This document shows positions 1-6,010 of a stretch of DNA of 7,696 bases, piece after piece. Every line of letters begins with the position of its first letter. Within the stretch, counting starts at the first letter, position 1. Under the pieces are notes generated by a model that ran no database searches, was not told the DNA's origin, and saw only the letters and a program-made list of their open reading frames with translations. The position numbers and the translations under genes were made by a program. Source of the DNA: JBNKDD01 sp050288085 (lineage in GTDB: Bacteria; Chloroflexota; Anaerolineae; Aggregatilineales; UBA3940). The stretch covers positions 1 to 7,696 of the forward strand of contig JBNKDD010000279.1 of assembly GCA_050288085.1 (NCBI GenBank). The letters are read 5' to 3'.

Positions 1-944
1 ATATTCGTGAAGAGCATCCGGCTGCCATCTGGTGAAAACACCCCGACTTCGCCCATGTTACTCTCAACGAAAGCGACTTCGCCGGTTTGCAGTTCCAGCA
101 CCCGTATCTGGCCCTGATTGGCATCGAAGAATGCCAGCGATCCGCCATCCGGTGACCAGATCGGGCCATAACCGAGCACCTGGTTATCGGCATAAACCGG
201 CCCTGTTTCCCCGCTTGCCAGGTTGAGCACCCACACCCGGGTTGGCCCTAAGCCTCCGTTTGGTGCGATCTCTGCCCGCTCGTAGGCGATCTGCCTGCCA
301 TCCGGCGACCAGACCGGCCCGGTGCAGATTCCGGGCGAACAGTCGGTTAACTGCTCTGGTTCCGAGCCGTCCGGGTTGATCAGCCAGATATCACTGCTGC
401 CCTCGGCGGTATACATCATCACGGCGATCTGCTCGCCATCGGGACGCGGGGCGAAATCGAACACCCCATATTCGGATCGGAGGACTTCCTGCGGCGGGCT
501 GTCATCCAGGGGTTGGAACCACAGGCTGCGTATCTGTACATCGGTGGGGGCCAGGTACAGGATGCCCGGATCACGCGGGGTAAATGACCAGTCGAGCGGT
601 TGAAGTTTGCGCCCGCTGGTACTCAATGCGCCCTCGCTGATATTGACCGTATAGGTTTCCCCTGATTGGAACACCTGATCCGGGGTGAAGACCAGGGTGT
701 TATCCTGCCAGTTGAAACTACCGCCGGTATCGGGTTGGAGGGAAAAACTGGCCTCGACACTGTCCGTTTCCATCGGCAGGTCGAAGCTGATCGTGATCGG
801 GCTGGTGATAGCGGGATGGCTATCTGGCCCCGGTGTGTATTCGATCACCTGCACGCCCACCCGGTCGCCGAGGGCCATCACCCCGCCGGTCAGGGCGATC
901 AGCACGGCGGCGATACCCAGCACCAGCCGGTCAAATGCATCCAT
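1..944 (-). CDS. Membrane-anchored Big_5 (Ig-like) plus WD40-like beta-propeller protein, 3' end cut by the window
   Basis: I read 314 codons without a stop on the minus strand, starting at ATG 944-942 behind a GGAAGGG Shine-Dalgarno about nine bases upstream; the C-terminus lies outside the window. Residues 6-26 form one hydrophobic helix (LVLGIAAVLIALTGGVMAL), a signal anchor that would place the rest outside the cytoplasm. Residues about 45-120 match the SbsA-type Big_5 Ig-like fold (ITISFDLPMETDSV, then FTPDQVFQSGETYTVNIS, ending WSFTPRD). From about residue 130 there are repeated propeller blades with the PD40/TolB signature: FAPRPDGEQIAV, WSPDGRQIAYE, WSPDGGSLAFF and FSPDGSRMLFT, spaced about 40-50 residues apart. 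Such proteins are usually extracytoplasmic binding or scaffold proteins with no known enzymatic role. The ligand cannot be predicted. The domain calls are firm; the function is unknown. Confidence 0.85.
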   Translation of the reverse strand, partial: MDAFDRLVLGIAAVLIALTGGVMALGDRVGVQVIEYTPGPDSHPAITSPITISFDLPMETDSVEASFSLQPDTGGSFNWQDNTLVFTPDQVFQSGETYTVNISEGALSTSGRKLQPLDWSFTPRDPGILYLAPTDVQIRSLWFQPLDDSPPQEVLRSEYGVFDFAPRPDGEQIAVMMYTAEGSSDIWLINPDGSEPEQLTDCSPGICTGPVWSPDGRQIAYERAEIAPNGGLGPTRVWVLNLASGETGPVYADNQVLGYGPIWSPDGGSLAFFDANQGQIRVLELQTGEVAFVESNMGEVGVFSPDGSRMLFTN

Positions 945-1005
945 GTTGTTACACCCTTCCGTCTGAATGATGGTTTGAGTTTAACGTAGGGTGTGGATTG
1001 TGGCT

Positions 1006-1011
1006 ATTATG
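1006..1011 (-). promoter_or_regulatory. Possible -10 box for the Big_5/propeller gene
   Basis: On the minus strand the 96-bp gap upstream of the propeller gene contains CATAAT, followed by AG, 62 bases before the ATG. A weak GTGACC lies 19 bases further upstream as a -35 candidate. It resembles the TAnAAT words upstream of other genes here. The gap is long enough for a separate promoter, but the -35 match is poor, so this is tentative. Confidence 0.25.
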
Positions 1012-1040
1012 ATGTAAGGATCGATCGATAGGTCACCGGC

Positions 1041-1418
1041 TCACAACCGCTCATGGGCCAGCCGGTATGCTTCCTCAATAGAGTAGACGATGGTCAGCTT
1101 ACGGATAACTTGAGAAAAGATGTCAGAGGGAATCTTGTTCATGCCCCGCGTGGGCATCGCGATAATGGTGCCGGTGTCGTTGGGATATGATCCAGAAGCA
1201 TCAATGATTTTGGGGAAGTTTGCCAGCAAATTAGGCGGTAGGTAATCACTGCTGCACATATTGACAATGGTGGCGTAAGGGTGAGAGATTGTCTCGACCA
1301 GCTCACGTGCCTGTGCAAGCATATCGAGCATGTCTTGAATGGTCCATTCACCGCTGCGCAGGGTGATCAGTAGGATGTTGTGGTCTTCGTTGTCCCATTC
1401 GACCGTGATGACTGTCAT
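1041..1418 (-). CDS. Small SpoIIAA/STAS-like protein of unknown function
   Basis: This encodes a 125-residue soluble protein with no signal peptide or membrane helix. Strand-like segments alternate with helices: an opening beta pair (MTVITVEW, then ILLITLRSGEWT), a helix (IQDMLDMLAQARELVETI), a strand around HPYATIVNM, a strand TGTIIAMP, and a C-terminal helix (VYSIEEAYRLAHERL). The GEWTIQDMLDML segment and the overall layout resemble the SpoIIAA-like/STAS-SEC14 fold, which typically acts as a regulatory or binding module. No catalytic motif is evident and no anti-sigma or phosphatase partner is adjacent. An in-frame ATG lies two codons further upstream (1424), but it is only two bases from the Shine-Dalgarno, so the ATG at 1418 is preferred. 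The gene precedes the propeller gene on the same strand with a 96-bp gap. The gene is likely real; the family call is a fold-level guess. Confidence 0.7.
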   Translation of the reverse strand: MTVITVEWDNEDHNILLITLRSGEWTIQDMLDMLAQARELVETISHPYATIVNMCSSDYLPPNLLANFPKIIDASGSYPNDTGTIIAMPTRGMNKIPSDIFSQVIRKLTIVYSIEEAYRLAHERL

Positions 1419-1426
1419 TCCCATTT

Positions 1427-1432
1427 CTCCTT
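1427..1432 (-). promoter_or_regulatory. Shine-Dalgarno AAGGAG deciding the start of the STAS-like gene
   Basis: The minus strand reads TTAAGGAGAAATGGGAATG. AAGGAG is two bases from the first ATG (1424) but eight bases from the second (1418), the normal distance. The second ATG is therefore the likely start, giving 125 rather than 127 residues. Confidence 0.7.
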
Positions 1433-1570
1433 AAGAACCTGAGGAGAGCAGCATCAACACGAAGTTTGTCAGGTTGTCTATGACTTGTGTCAAATCAACC
1501 CCTGTCATCAAGTGTATACCAGCGGGGATAGCGGGACAATAAGTCTTCCCCAAAAATCGCTCGTTTGGCT

Positions 1571-1576
1571 TATACT
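1571..1576 (+). promoter_or_regulatory. Possible -10 box TATACT in the divergent spacer
   Basis: The 195-bp spacer between the divergent starts at 1418 and 1614 must hold at least one promoter. TATACT lies 38 bases before the plus-strand ATG and just upstream of an AAGGAG ribosome binding site at 1599-1604. The only -35 candidate is a poor TTCCCC 19 bases upstream. Nothing else in the spacer looks structured. Confidence 0.25.
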
Positions 1577-1613
1577 TAACCGGAAATTAGCATCGATGAA
1601 GGAGATTATATAA

Positions 1614-2042
1614 ATGGAGCAGTCTAAGAACAGGGTGCGTATTGCGCTGGGAGTTTTGCAGATAGTTATCGGCATTGGGGCGATCCCTGCCGGGGTGAGC
1701 CTGGTCCTAGACCCGACCGGGGCTGGCCTGGGGATGTCGCTGGATTGGTTGGTCGGCTCGCCGTTCTCAGATTTCGCGATCCCGGGGTTGGTGCTGTTAT
1801 TGGTAAACGGGCAGGGCAGCCTGATCGGGGCGCTGCTGACCTTCATCAGGCACCGGACTGCTCCACTGGTGGCAATGGGATTGGGCCTGTTTCTGATAGG
1901 CTGGATCATGGTGCAGTTGATCATGCCTAACCTGACCTTTCACTGGCTGCAACCAACCTATCTGGTATTTGGTGCAGCCGAAATGGCGTTAGGCTGGCTG
2001 CTCGATCCCGATGCGGTACGCCGAGTGTTTAGTAAAGGATAA
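1614..2042 (+). CDS. Small integral membrane protein with four predicted helices
   Basis: This 142-residue protein is nearly all hydrophobic, with helices at about residues 8-31, 54-77, 83-104 and 110-131. The short basic N-terminus (KNRVR) suggests that end is cytoplasmic. The loop between helices 1 and 2 carries DPTGAGLGMSLDWLVGSPFSDF, and helix 2 begins with IPGLVLLLVNG. Helix 4 contains LQPTYLVFGAAEMALGW. I recall this pattern (DP-G-LG, SPF-DF-PG, VNG, LQP-Y) from a widespread family of uncharacterised bacterial membrane proteins, but I know no assigned function. There is no transporter or enzyme motif. ATG 1614 has AAGGAG nine bases upstream. The stop lies three bases before the next ATG, so it is almost certainly cotranscribed with the DinB-like gene. 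Confidence 0.8.
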   Translation: MEQSKNRVRIALGVLQIVIGIGAIPAGVSLVLDPTGAGLGMSLDWLVGSPFSDFAIPGLVLLLVNGQGSLIGALLTFIRHRTAPLVAMGLGLFLIGWIMVQLIMPNLTFHWLQPTYLVFGAAEMALGWLLDPDAVRRVFSKG

Positions 2043-2045
2043 TTG

Positions 2046-2522
2046 ATGAAAGAAATGATGTCCCAGGAGAGCTTCTCTAAGGAGCTTTTCGACTTCCTTG
2101 AAGAGACTTTCGAGACTCATCACGGTATCTATCTCGACAGGGGTACATCGCTGTTTGAGACTTTAAGCCAGATTAGCGCTGGCGAGGCATCGATCCCGGT
2201 CGGGGGGCGCTGTGCGACGGTTGCCGCTCAGGTCGAGCATGTGATCTTTTATCTTGAAGTCCTGGAGCGGTGTATCATCGGGCAAGAAATCGATAAGCCG
2301 GATTGGGGAGAAATCTGGAGCCGTGTCAGTGATGTGACCAACGCAGAATGGCATGATCTGCAAGACAGGCTGAAAGCAACCTACAACCGGATCAGCAGCT
2401 TATTACGGGGTATTGAGGATTGGGAGGGCAACGATAGCATCGGCTGTTCGATGGCAATCGTGGTGCATACGGCCTATCATCTCGGCGAGATCCGGCAGGC
2501 GCTTTGCACGATCAAAAGTTGA
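2046..2522 (+). CDS. DinB-like four-helix-bundle protein (probable metal-binding)
   Basis: This is a 158-residue soluble helical protein. The C-terminal signature HTAYHLGEIRQAL supplies His141 and His145, and VEHVIFYLEVL supplies His65. This spacing matches the His triad that holds a divalent metal in the DinB/YfiT superfamily. Members include thiol S-transferases that use bacillithiol or mycothiol, damage-inducible proteins and many of unknown role; the substrate cannot be read here. Length is normal for the family. I chose ATG 2046 because AAAGGA (2034-2039) is six bases upstream; a TTG at 2043 would be only three bases away. The gene begins three bases after the upstream stop and its ribosome binding site lies inside that gene, so translation is probably coupled. 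The superfamily call is confident; the activity is unknown. Confidence 0.8.
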   Translation: MKEMMSQESFSKELFDFLEETFETHHGIYLDRGTSLFETLSQISAGEASIPVGGRCATVAAQVEHVIFYLEVLERCIIGQEIDKPDWGEIWSRVSDVTNAEWHDLQDRLKATYNRISSLLRGIEDWEGNDSIGCSMAIVVHTAYHLGEIRQALCTIKS

Positions 2523-2633
2523 TGTCTTATCCTGGCGAAAGGATCGCATTCCCCATCTAATAAGCCATATGGCGGGGTGCGACTTGCGCTTATCCTGACG
2601 ACCATCGGCCCGATCAATGTGTTAAGATCAAGG

Positions 2634-2639
2634 TACAAT
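2634..2639 (+). promoter_or_regulatory. Possible -10 box TACAAT upstream of the DUF1573-like gene
   Basis: TACAAT lies 38 bases before ATG 2678, in the 155-bp spacer after the DinB-like gene. At 17-base spacing the -35 position reads CGATCA, a poor match. The same TAnAAT core appears before other genes in the window, which slightly raises its credibility. Confidence 0.3.
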
Positions 2640-2677
2640 AGAGAGAAGCAGTAGTGTTCTTCAGGATAGCTAAAACG

Positions 2678-3235
2678 ATGACCAGACAACGCCGCCTGTG
2701 GTGGCTTTACCCGTTACTGGCCGGATTGGGGATCATGGCGCTGACCGGCTTGATCGGATTGGGGGTGCTGCTTTTTAACCGCACCCCGCCTAACACCACC
2801 TATCACCCCGATGAGGTTGAATACAACCAACCCATTGAAGTCGTCCACGATATGCGTTCTGGAGACAGTTACCCGACGGTCTTATTATCGACTGAAGGCC
2901 CATTACCCGCCCTGGAACTGTCCGACGATTTTTATAATTTGGGGCGCATCTCGGCTCAGAACAGCCGCCAGGATAAACACACATTTGTTTTACGGAATAC
3001 GGGCGAGGGCGAGTTGGTCGTCCATCGTATTTATTCCACCTGTACCTATGTCACTGCCGACCTGACCGCCTCGATCATTCCGCCGGGGAAGGTTGCCCTG
3101 CTGATGGTGTCGATGGATTTGCAGGGGCAGACCGAATTAGTCGGGATGTCGGTGCGGCGGGGGATTATTATTGAGAGCAACGATCCCGTTCAGCCCGAAA
3201 GCGAAATCTGGGTGCAAGCGGTGATTGTGCCGTGA
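2678..3235 (+). CDS. Membrane-anchored DUF1573-like (Hydin/ASH-type Ig) protein
   Basis: This encodes 185 residues. A basic start (MTRQRR) precedes a single hydrophobic segment at about 9-33, which would anchor the protein with its C-terminus outside the cytoplasm. Residues about 85-185 follow the DUF1573 pattern: a FYNLGRISAQ strand, then HTFVLRNTGEGELVVHRIYSTC, a PPGKVALLMVSMDL segment, and a final RGIIIESNDPVQPE strand. These domains are Ig-like folds related to the ASPM-SPD-2-Hydin group and usually mediate protein interactions at the cell surface. The family normally shows S-C-G-C-T in the middle; here only Cys122 remains (STCTYV). The ATG at 2678 is chosen because it immediately precedes the basic, anchor-like start; a GTG at 2654 is in frame and would add eight residues, and neither has a strong ribosome binding site. 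Confidence 0.75.
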   Translation: MTRQRRLWWLYPLLAGLGIMALTGLIGLGVLLFNRTPPNTTYHPDEVEYNQPIEVVHDMRSGDSYPTVLLSTEGPLPALELSDDFYNLGRISAQNSRQDKHTFVLRNTGEGELVVHRIYSTCTYVTADLTASIIPPGKVALLMVSMDLQGQTELVGMSVRRGIIIESNDPVQPESEIWVQAVIVP

Positions 3236-3266
3236 GGGGCGTACCCACTGTCCTGATTTGATTATC

Positions 3267-3375
3267 TTAGACCTCACCCCCGTCTCAATGCTGTCAGCAT
3301 CTCGACTCCCCCCTCTCCAATTTGGAGAGGGGAAGGAGAACCGCCGTCGGCGGATCGGAAGGGGGTGAGGTTTAA
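3267..3375 (+). repeat. Nested palindromic element 1 (about 109 bp, MITE- or REP-like) upstream of the response regulator
   Basis: The outer ends form a 15-bp inverted repeat with one mismatch: TTAGACCTCACCCCC at 3267-3281 and its complement at 3361-3375. Inside are three hairpins. ATGCT-GTC-AGCAT is at 3288-3300. CCCCTCTCCAA and TTGGAGAGGGG, separated by one T, are at 3310-3332. CCGCCG-T-CGGCGG is at 3341-3353. No coding capacity or clear target-site duplication is visible. No T-run follows the central hairpin, so it is not a standard intrinsic terminator, though the element sits after the DUF1573-like gene and could impede read-through. It shares architecture with the element at 4113-4220. 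Confidence 0.8.
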
Positions 3376-3413
3376 AACAGAGTTTTACTATATGTGCCTA
3401 AACGAGGGGAACC

Positions 3414-4073
3414 ATGACGACATCCCAACCGATCCGTGTCATCCTTGCCGACGATCACCAGGTGGTGCGGCGGGGAATCCGTGATTTTCTGGTGGAAAGC
3501 GGTAACATCACCGTTGTCGCAGAGGCCGAAAATGGCGATCAGGCCGTCGCGCTGATCGAGCAATATCTGCCGGATGTGGCGGTGCTCGATATTCAGATGC
3601 CGGGGCGCAGCGGGATCGAGGTTGTGCGCTGGGTGCGTTCTAAAAATTTGCCGGTGGGCCTGCTGCTGCTGACCGCCTACGACGACGATCCCTATGTGAT
3701 GGCGGCTGTCGAGGCCGGGGTGAACGGTTATGTCCTCAAGACTGCCGACTCCGAAGAGATTATCCAGGCAGTTCACGCCGTCCGCGAGGGAAAATCGGTG
3801 CTCGATCCGGGCATTGTGCAGAAGTTGATGACTGCGGTTGCCACGCCTGCCGGAGAACTGCCCGATTACGATCAGCTAACCGCCCGTGAAATCGATGTGC
3901 TGCGCGAAGCGGCTCGCGGCCTGACCAACAAAGCAATCGGCCTGACGTTGGGCATCAGCGACCGAACAGTGCAGGGTCACCTGCGCAATATCTTCGAGAA
4001 GCTGCATGTCACCAATCGCACCGAAGCGGTAGTCAAGGCTGTGCAGTATGGGATGTTGGAACTGCCGGGTTGA
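3414..4073 (+). CDS. NarL/FixJ-family two-component response regulator
   Basis: This 219-residue cytoplasmic transcription factor has an N-terminal receiver domain at about 6-125. Its phosphorylation site is complete: acidic pair Asp13-Asp14 (ILADDHQVVRRG), phosphoacceptor Asp59 (VLDIQMPGRSG), Thr87 (LLTAYDDD) and Lys109 (YVLKTAD). The C-terminal LuxR-type helix-turn-helix occupies about 150-215 (LTAREIDVLREAARGLTNKAIG, then DRTVQGHLRNIFEKLHV). Length is typical of the family. Phosphorylation of Asp59 should promote dimerisation and DNA binding; target genes are unknown. GAGGGG at 3404-3409 serves ATG 3414. The sensor kinase starts 149 bp downstream on the same strand and has the HisKA_3 core normally paired with this regulator class, so the two are almost surely cognate. 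The gap between them is unusually long for such a pair because a palindromic element occupies it. Confidence 0.95.
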   Translation: MTTSQPIRVILADDHQVVRRGIRDFLVESGNITVVAEAENGDQAVALIEQYLPDVAVLDIQMPGRSGIEVVRWVRSKNLPVGLLLLTAYDDDPYVMAAVEAGVNGYVLKTADSEEIIQAVHAVREGKSVLDPGIVQKLMTAVATPAGELPDYDQLTAREIDVLREAARGLTNKAIGLTLGISDRTVQGHLRNIFEKLHVTNRTEAVVKAVQYGMLELPG

Positions 4074-4083
4074 TGTGCGGTGC

Positions 4084-4089
4084 TACAAT
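4084..4089 (+). promoter_or_regulatory. Possible -10 box TACAAT before the kinase gene
   Basis: TACAAT occurs 11 bases after the regulator's stop codon and upstream of the palindromic element. If active, it would put that element into the kinase's 5' untranslated leader. No good -35 is present at 16-19 bases (TTGGAA lies 22 bases upstream), so the kinase may simply be read through from the regulator gene. Confidence 0.2.
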
Positions 4090-4112
4090 CCACAGTAGTG
4101 TTAGGCGTTACC

Positions 4113-4220
4113 AGAACCCCCCATCGCGCTCTTGCGCAAGCGCATTCGCTGCGATTCGCCCCCCTTTGCAAAGGGGGGCAGACACTGCGTCAGCAGTGGC
4201 AGGGGGGTAGAGAGGGTTCT
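4113..4220 (+). repeat. Nested palindromic element 2 (about 108 bp) between regulator and kinase genes
   Basis: Outer 7-bp inverted ends are AGAACCC at 4113-4119 and GGGTTCT at 4214-4220, with a second ACCCCCC/GGGGGGT pairing at 4116-4122 and 4202-4208. Inside, a GC-rich fold-back at 4123-4155 (ATCGC...GCGAT enclosing CTTGCGCAAG) precedes a perfect 20-bp palindrome (arms CCCCCCTTTG and CAAAGGGGGG, 4159-4178). A hairpin CACTGC-GTCA-GCAGTG follows at 4183-4198. The order (end repeat, hairpin, central C/G palindrome, hairpin, end repeat) and size match the element at 3267-3375. The right end reaches to two bases before the kinase ATG. Confidence 0.8.
4210..4216 (+). promoter_or_regulatory. Ribosome binding site of the kinase gene, inside the palindromic element
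   Basis: GAGAGGG lies six bases before ATG 4223 and is the only Shine-Dalgarno-like word available. Its last three bases are part of the element's right terminal repeat (GGGTTCT), which could pair with AGAACCC at 4113-4119. This also argues for ATG 4223 over the in-frame TTG at 4220. Confidence 0.6.
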
Positions 4221-4222
4221 TG

Positions 4223-5944
4223 ATGAAACCCCGTCTGAGCAGCTTTCCCCTACAATTGATCACCGTCGTGGGGCTGCCCCTGTTGATTCTGCTGACGGTA
4301 GTGGCCTTCGGTGGGGTGACGATCCACCAGCGGATCACCCGTGACACGGTCACCGAGCAGGATGTGCGGGCGGTGCGCGGCGCGGCGGCCAGCCTGTCCG
4401 AACAGTTGGCTCAGAAGCGCGATATGCTGGCGGAACTGGCCGGGCGTGTCCAGGCTGGTGAACCCGCCGCCGGGATGCTTGGCACGCTGGGTGATTGGCC
4501 GGAACTGCTGTTTGACGGTGGGGTGGCCTTTTACAGTGCCGAAGGTGAACTGCTCGATGCTTCGCCGCAAGCTGAATCCTGGAAAACCGCCCTCGATATA
4601 GAAGAACTGTTTCAGGCCACCGAGGAGGGCGGGACGGCGGTCTTTCTCCCCTTGATCCAAAACGGAGTCAATAACACACGGGTGGCGGTTGTCGTATCTG
4701 CCCCTGACGCTGAGAGGGCCGGTGTCCGCGCGGTGGGAGTCACCTCGCTAGATAACCTGGGCTTATCCGCCGTGTTGAGCAGTTTACGTGCGCCCGCCGG
4801 GGCTTCGGTGTATATGACGACCGACGACGGCCTGATCCTGTATCACAGCGATCCGGCCCAGGTCGGCGGAACGATCCCCTCTGATCCGCATATGATGGCC
4901 CCGATGCGGATGGAGAGCGGCGCGGACTTCACCACCGATATGGAAGGCCGCCGGGTGATCGAATCGTTTGCGCCGGTAGCCGCTGCCCATTGGAGCCTGG
5001 TGCGCGTTCAGCGGTGGGATAACGTGCTTGCGCCGGTGATGCGTTATACGGCGGTCGCGCCGTTGGTGCTGCTGCCCGGTATCTTGATTGCGGTGGCGGT
5101 GGTCTGGTTTGGCCTCCGGGAGATCGTCAAGCCTTTGCAGCAGCTCGGCAAACGGGCCAATGCGCTGTCCTGGGGAGATTTCGGCAGCATCGAGGAGCCG
5201 GTGGGCGGCATTGAGGAGATCGAGCAGTTGCAGGAATCGCTGCGCCACATGGCCGACCGGGTGCAGGCGGCCCAGGCTGGGATGCGTCACTACATCGCCG
5301 CGATCACCCAGGCGCAGGAAGACGAACGTGCCCGCCTCGCCCGTGAATTACATGATCACATGGTGCAGGCTTTGATCGCCCTCGATCACCGGGCGCAGGT
5401 CTTGAAGCGTCACCTGCCCGATGATGATCCGTCAGGCCAGGATCTGCTGTCAGAGCTCCGGGGGATGATCGCCGAGTCGATAAACGACCTGCGGCGGATC
5501 ATCCGGGGGATGCGCCCGATCTTCCTGGAAGACCTCGGCCTCGCGCCTGCGCTTGAGATGCTGGCCCGCGACCTGAACCTGATCAGCGATATCCCGATCC
5601 GGTTTGAGAAGTGCGCTACACCGCGCCGCTTACCTCCTGCTCACGAGATGGCCCTGTACCGGATGGCTCAGGAGGCCATAACCAACGCCCGTAAGCACAG
5701 CCAGGCGGCGAATATCTGGCTGACGGTCAGCTTTGAGCCGGACGAGGTGGTGGTCAAAGTGCGGGACGACGGACAGGGGTTCAGTGCTCCTCACCGGATC
5801 ACCGACCTGTCGGCCAACGGGCACTTCGGGCTGATGGGGATGCACGAGCGGGCCACCCTGATCGGTGCGCATTTGCAGATCGAATCCGGGCCAGGCCAGG
5901 GCACGACGATCACCATCCGCGCTCCGACTGCTTCCTCCGACTGA
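4223..5944 (+). CDS. Sensor histidine kinase: Cache-like sensor, HAMP, HisKA_3, HATPase_c
   Basis: This 573-residue inner-membrane kinase has helix 1 at about 8-30 and helix 2 at about 276-297. Between them lies a roughly 240-residue extracytoplasmic region. Its second half (VYMTTDDGLILYHSDPAQVGG, then ESFAPVAAAHWSLVRVQ) resembles the membrane-proximal module of a double-Cache small-molecule sensor; the ligand is unknown. A HAMP linker follows at about 298-350. The HisKA_3 dimerisation domain contains RARLARELHDHMVQAL, with phosphorylatable His377 and the DxxxQ motif (Asp378, Gln382) linked to phosphatase activity in NarX-type kinases. The ATPase domain has the N box (QEAITNARKH, Asn488), the G1 box (DDGQGF, Asp515/516) and the G2 box (GHFGLMGMHERA). 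All catalytic elements are intact. The partner is the response regulator just upstream. ATG 4223 is chosen by its ribosome binding site. Confidence 0.92.
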   Translation: MKPRLSSFPLQLITVVGLPLLILLTVVAFGGVTIHQRITRDTVTEQDVRAVRGAAASLSEQLAQKRDMLAELAGRVQAGEPAAGMLGTLGDWPELLFDGGVAFYSAEGELLDASPQAESWKTALDIEELFQATEEGGTAVFLPLIQNGVNNTRVAVVVSAPDAERAGVRAVGVTSLDNLGLSAVLSSLRAPAGASVYMTTDDGLILYHSDPAQVGGTIPSDPHMMAPMRMESGADFTTDMEGRRVIESFAPVAAAHWSLVRVQRWDNVLAPVMRYTAVAPLVLLPGILIAVAVVWFGLREIVKPLQQLGKRANALSWGDFGSIEEPVGGIEEIEQLQESLRHMADRVQAAQAGMRHYIAAITQAQEDERARLARELHDHMVQALIALDHRAQVLKRHLPDDDPSGQDLLSELRGMIAESINDLRRIIRGMRPIFLEDLGLAPALEMLARDLNLISDIPIRFEKCATPRRLPPAHEMALYRMAQEAITNARKHSQAANIWLTVSFEPDEVVVKVRDDGQGFSAPHRITDLSANGHFGLMGMHERATLIGAHLQIESGPGQGTTITIRAPTASSD

Positions 5945-5967
5945 CAATAGACTCTCGCTTTTTCCTG

Positions 5968-5973
5968 TATAAT
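5968..5973 (+). promoter_or_regulatory. Consensus -10 box TATAAT before the HEAT/receiver gene
   Basis: A perfect TATAAT, preceded by TG and followed by AGG, lies 38 bases before ATG 6011, 24 bases after the kinase stop. CTGACA at 5941-5946 is too far upstream (21 bases) to be a good -35, but GACAAT at 5943-5948 is 19 away. This suggests that the HEAT/receiver gene pair is transcribed independently of the two-component genes. Confidence 0.5.
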
Positions 5974-6010
5974 AGGCGGTAAGGTTAAGTGTTTGCAGGG
6001 AGCAAACATC

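Noticed and set aside
666..989. Plus-strand open frames across the first kilobase
   Set aside because: The minus strand carries a continuous Big_5/propeller protein here; the plus-strand readings are its shadows.
1020..1029. ATCGATCGAT palindrome between the two minus-strand genes
   Set aside because: It is short, made of a simple GATC-type repeat, and not placed relative to a convincing promoter.
1488..1493. Perfect minus-strand TTGACA as the -35 box of the STAS-like gene
   Set aside because: At 16-18 bases downstream the sequence reads TGACAA/GACAAA/ACAAAC, with no credible -10 box.
2526..2597. CTTATCCTG occurring twice, 63 bases apart, after the DinB-like gene
   Set aside because: A nine-base repeat with no symmetry or context is weak evidence for an operator.
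3310..3332. Strong central hairpin as an intrinsic terminator
   Set aside because: It is followed by a purine-rich run, not by T residues. It may hinder transcription but does not fit the standard terminator form.
3372..3776. Minus-strand open frame of 134 codons over the response regulator
   Set aside because: It lies opposite a fully recognisable receiver domain, is rich in His and Gln from reverse-complement codons, and matches no family I know.
4108..4353. Short minus-strand open frame containing a PLCKGG-like peptide
   Set aside because: It is a translation of the palindromic element at 4113-4220 and the kinase gene's start, not a gene.
4784..5290. Minus-strand open frame of 168 codons inside the kinase gene (and a similar one at 4250-4660)
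   Set aside because: The forward frame encodes intact sensor, HAMP and membrane segments. The reverse reading is Arg/His-rich with no domain, as expected in GC-rich DNA.
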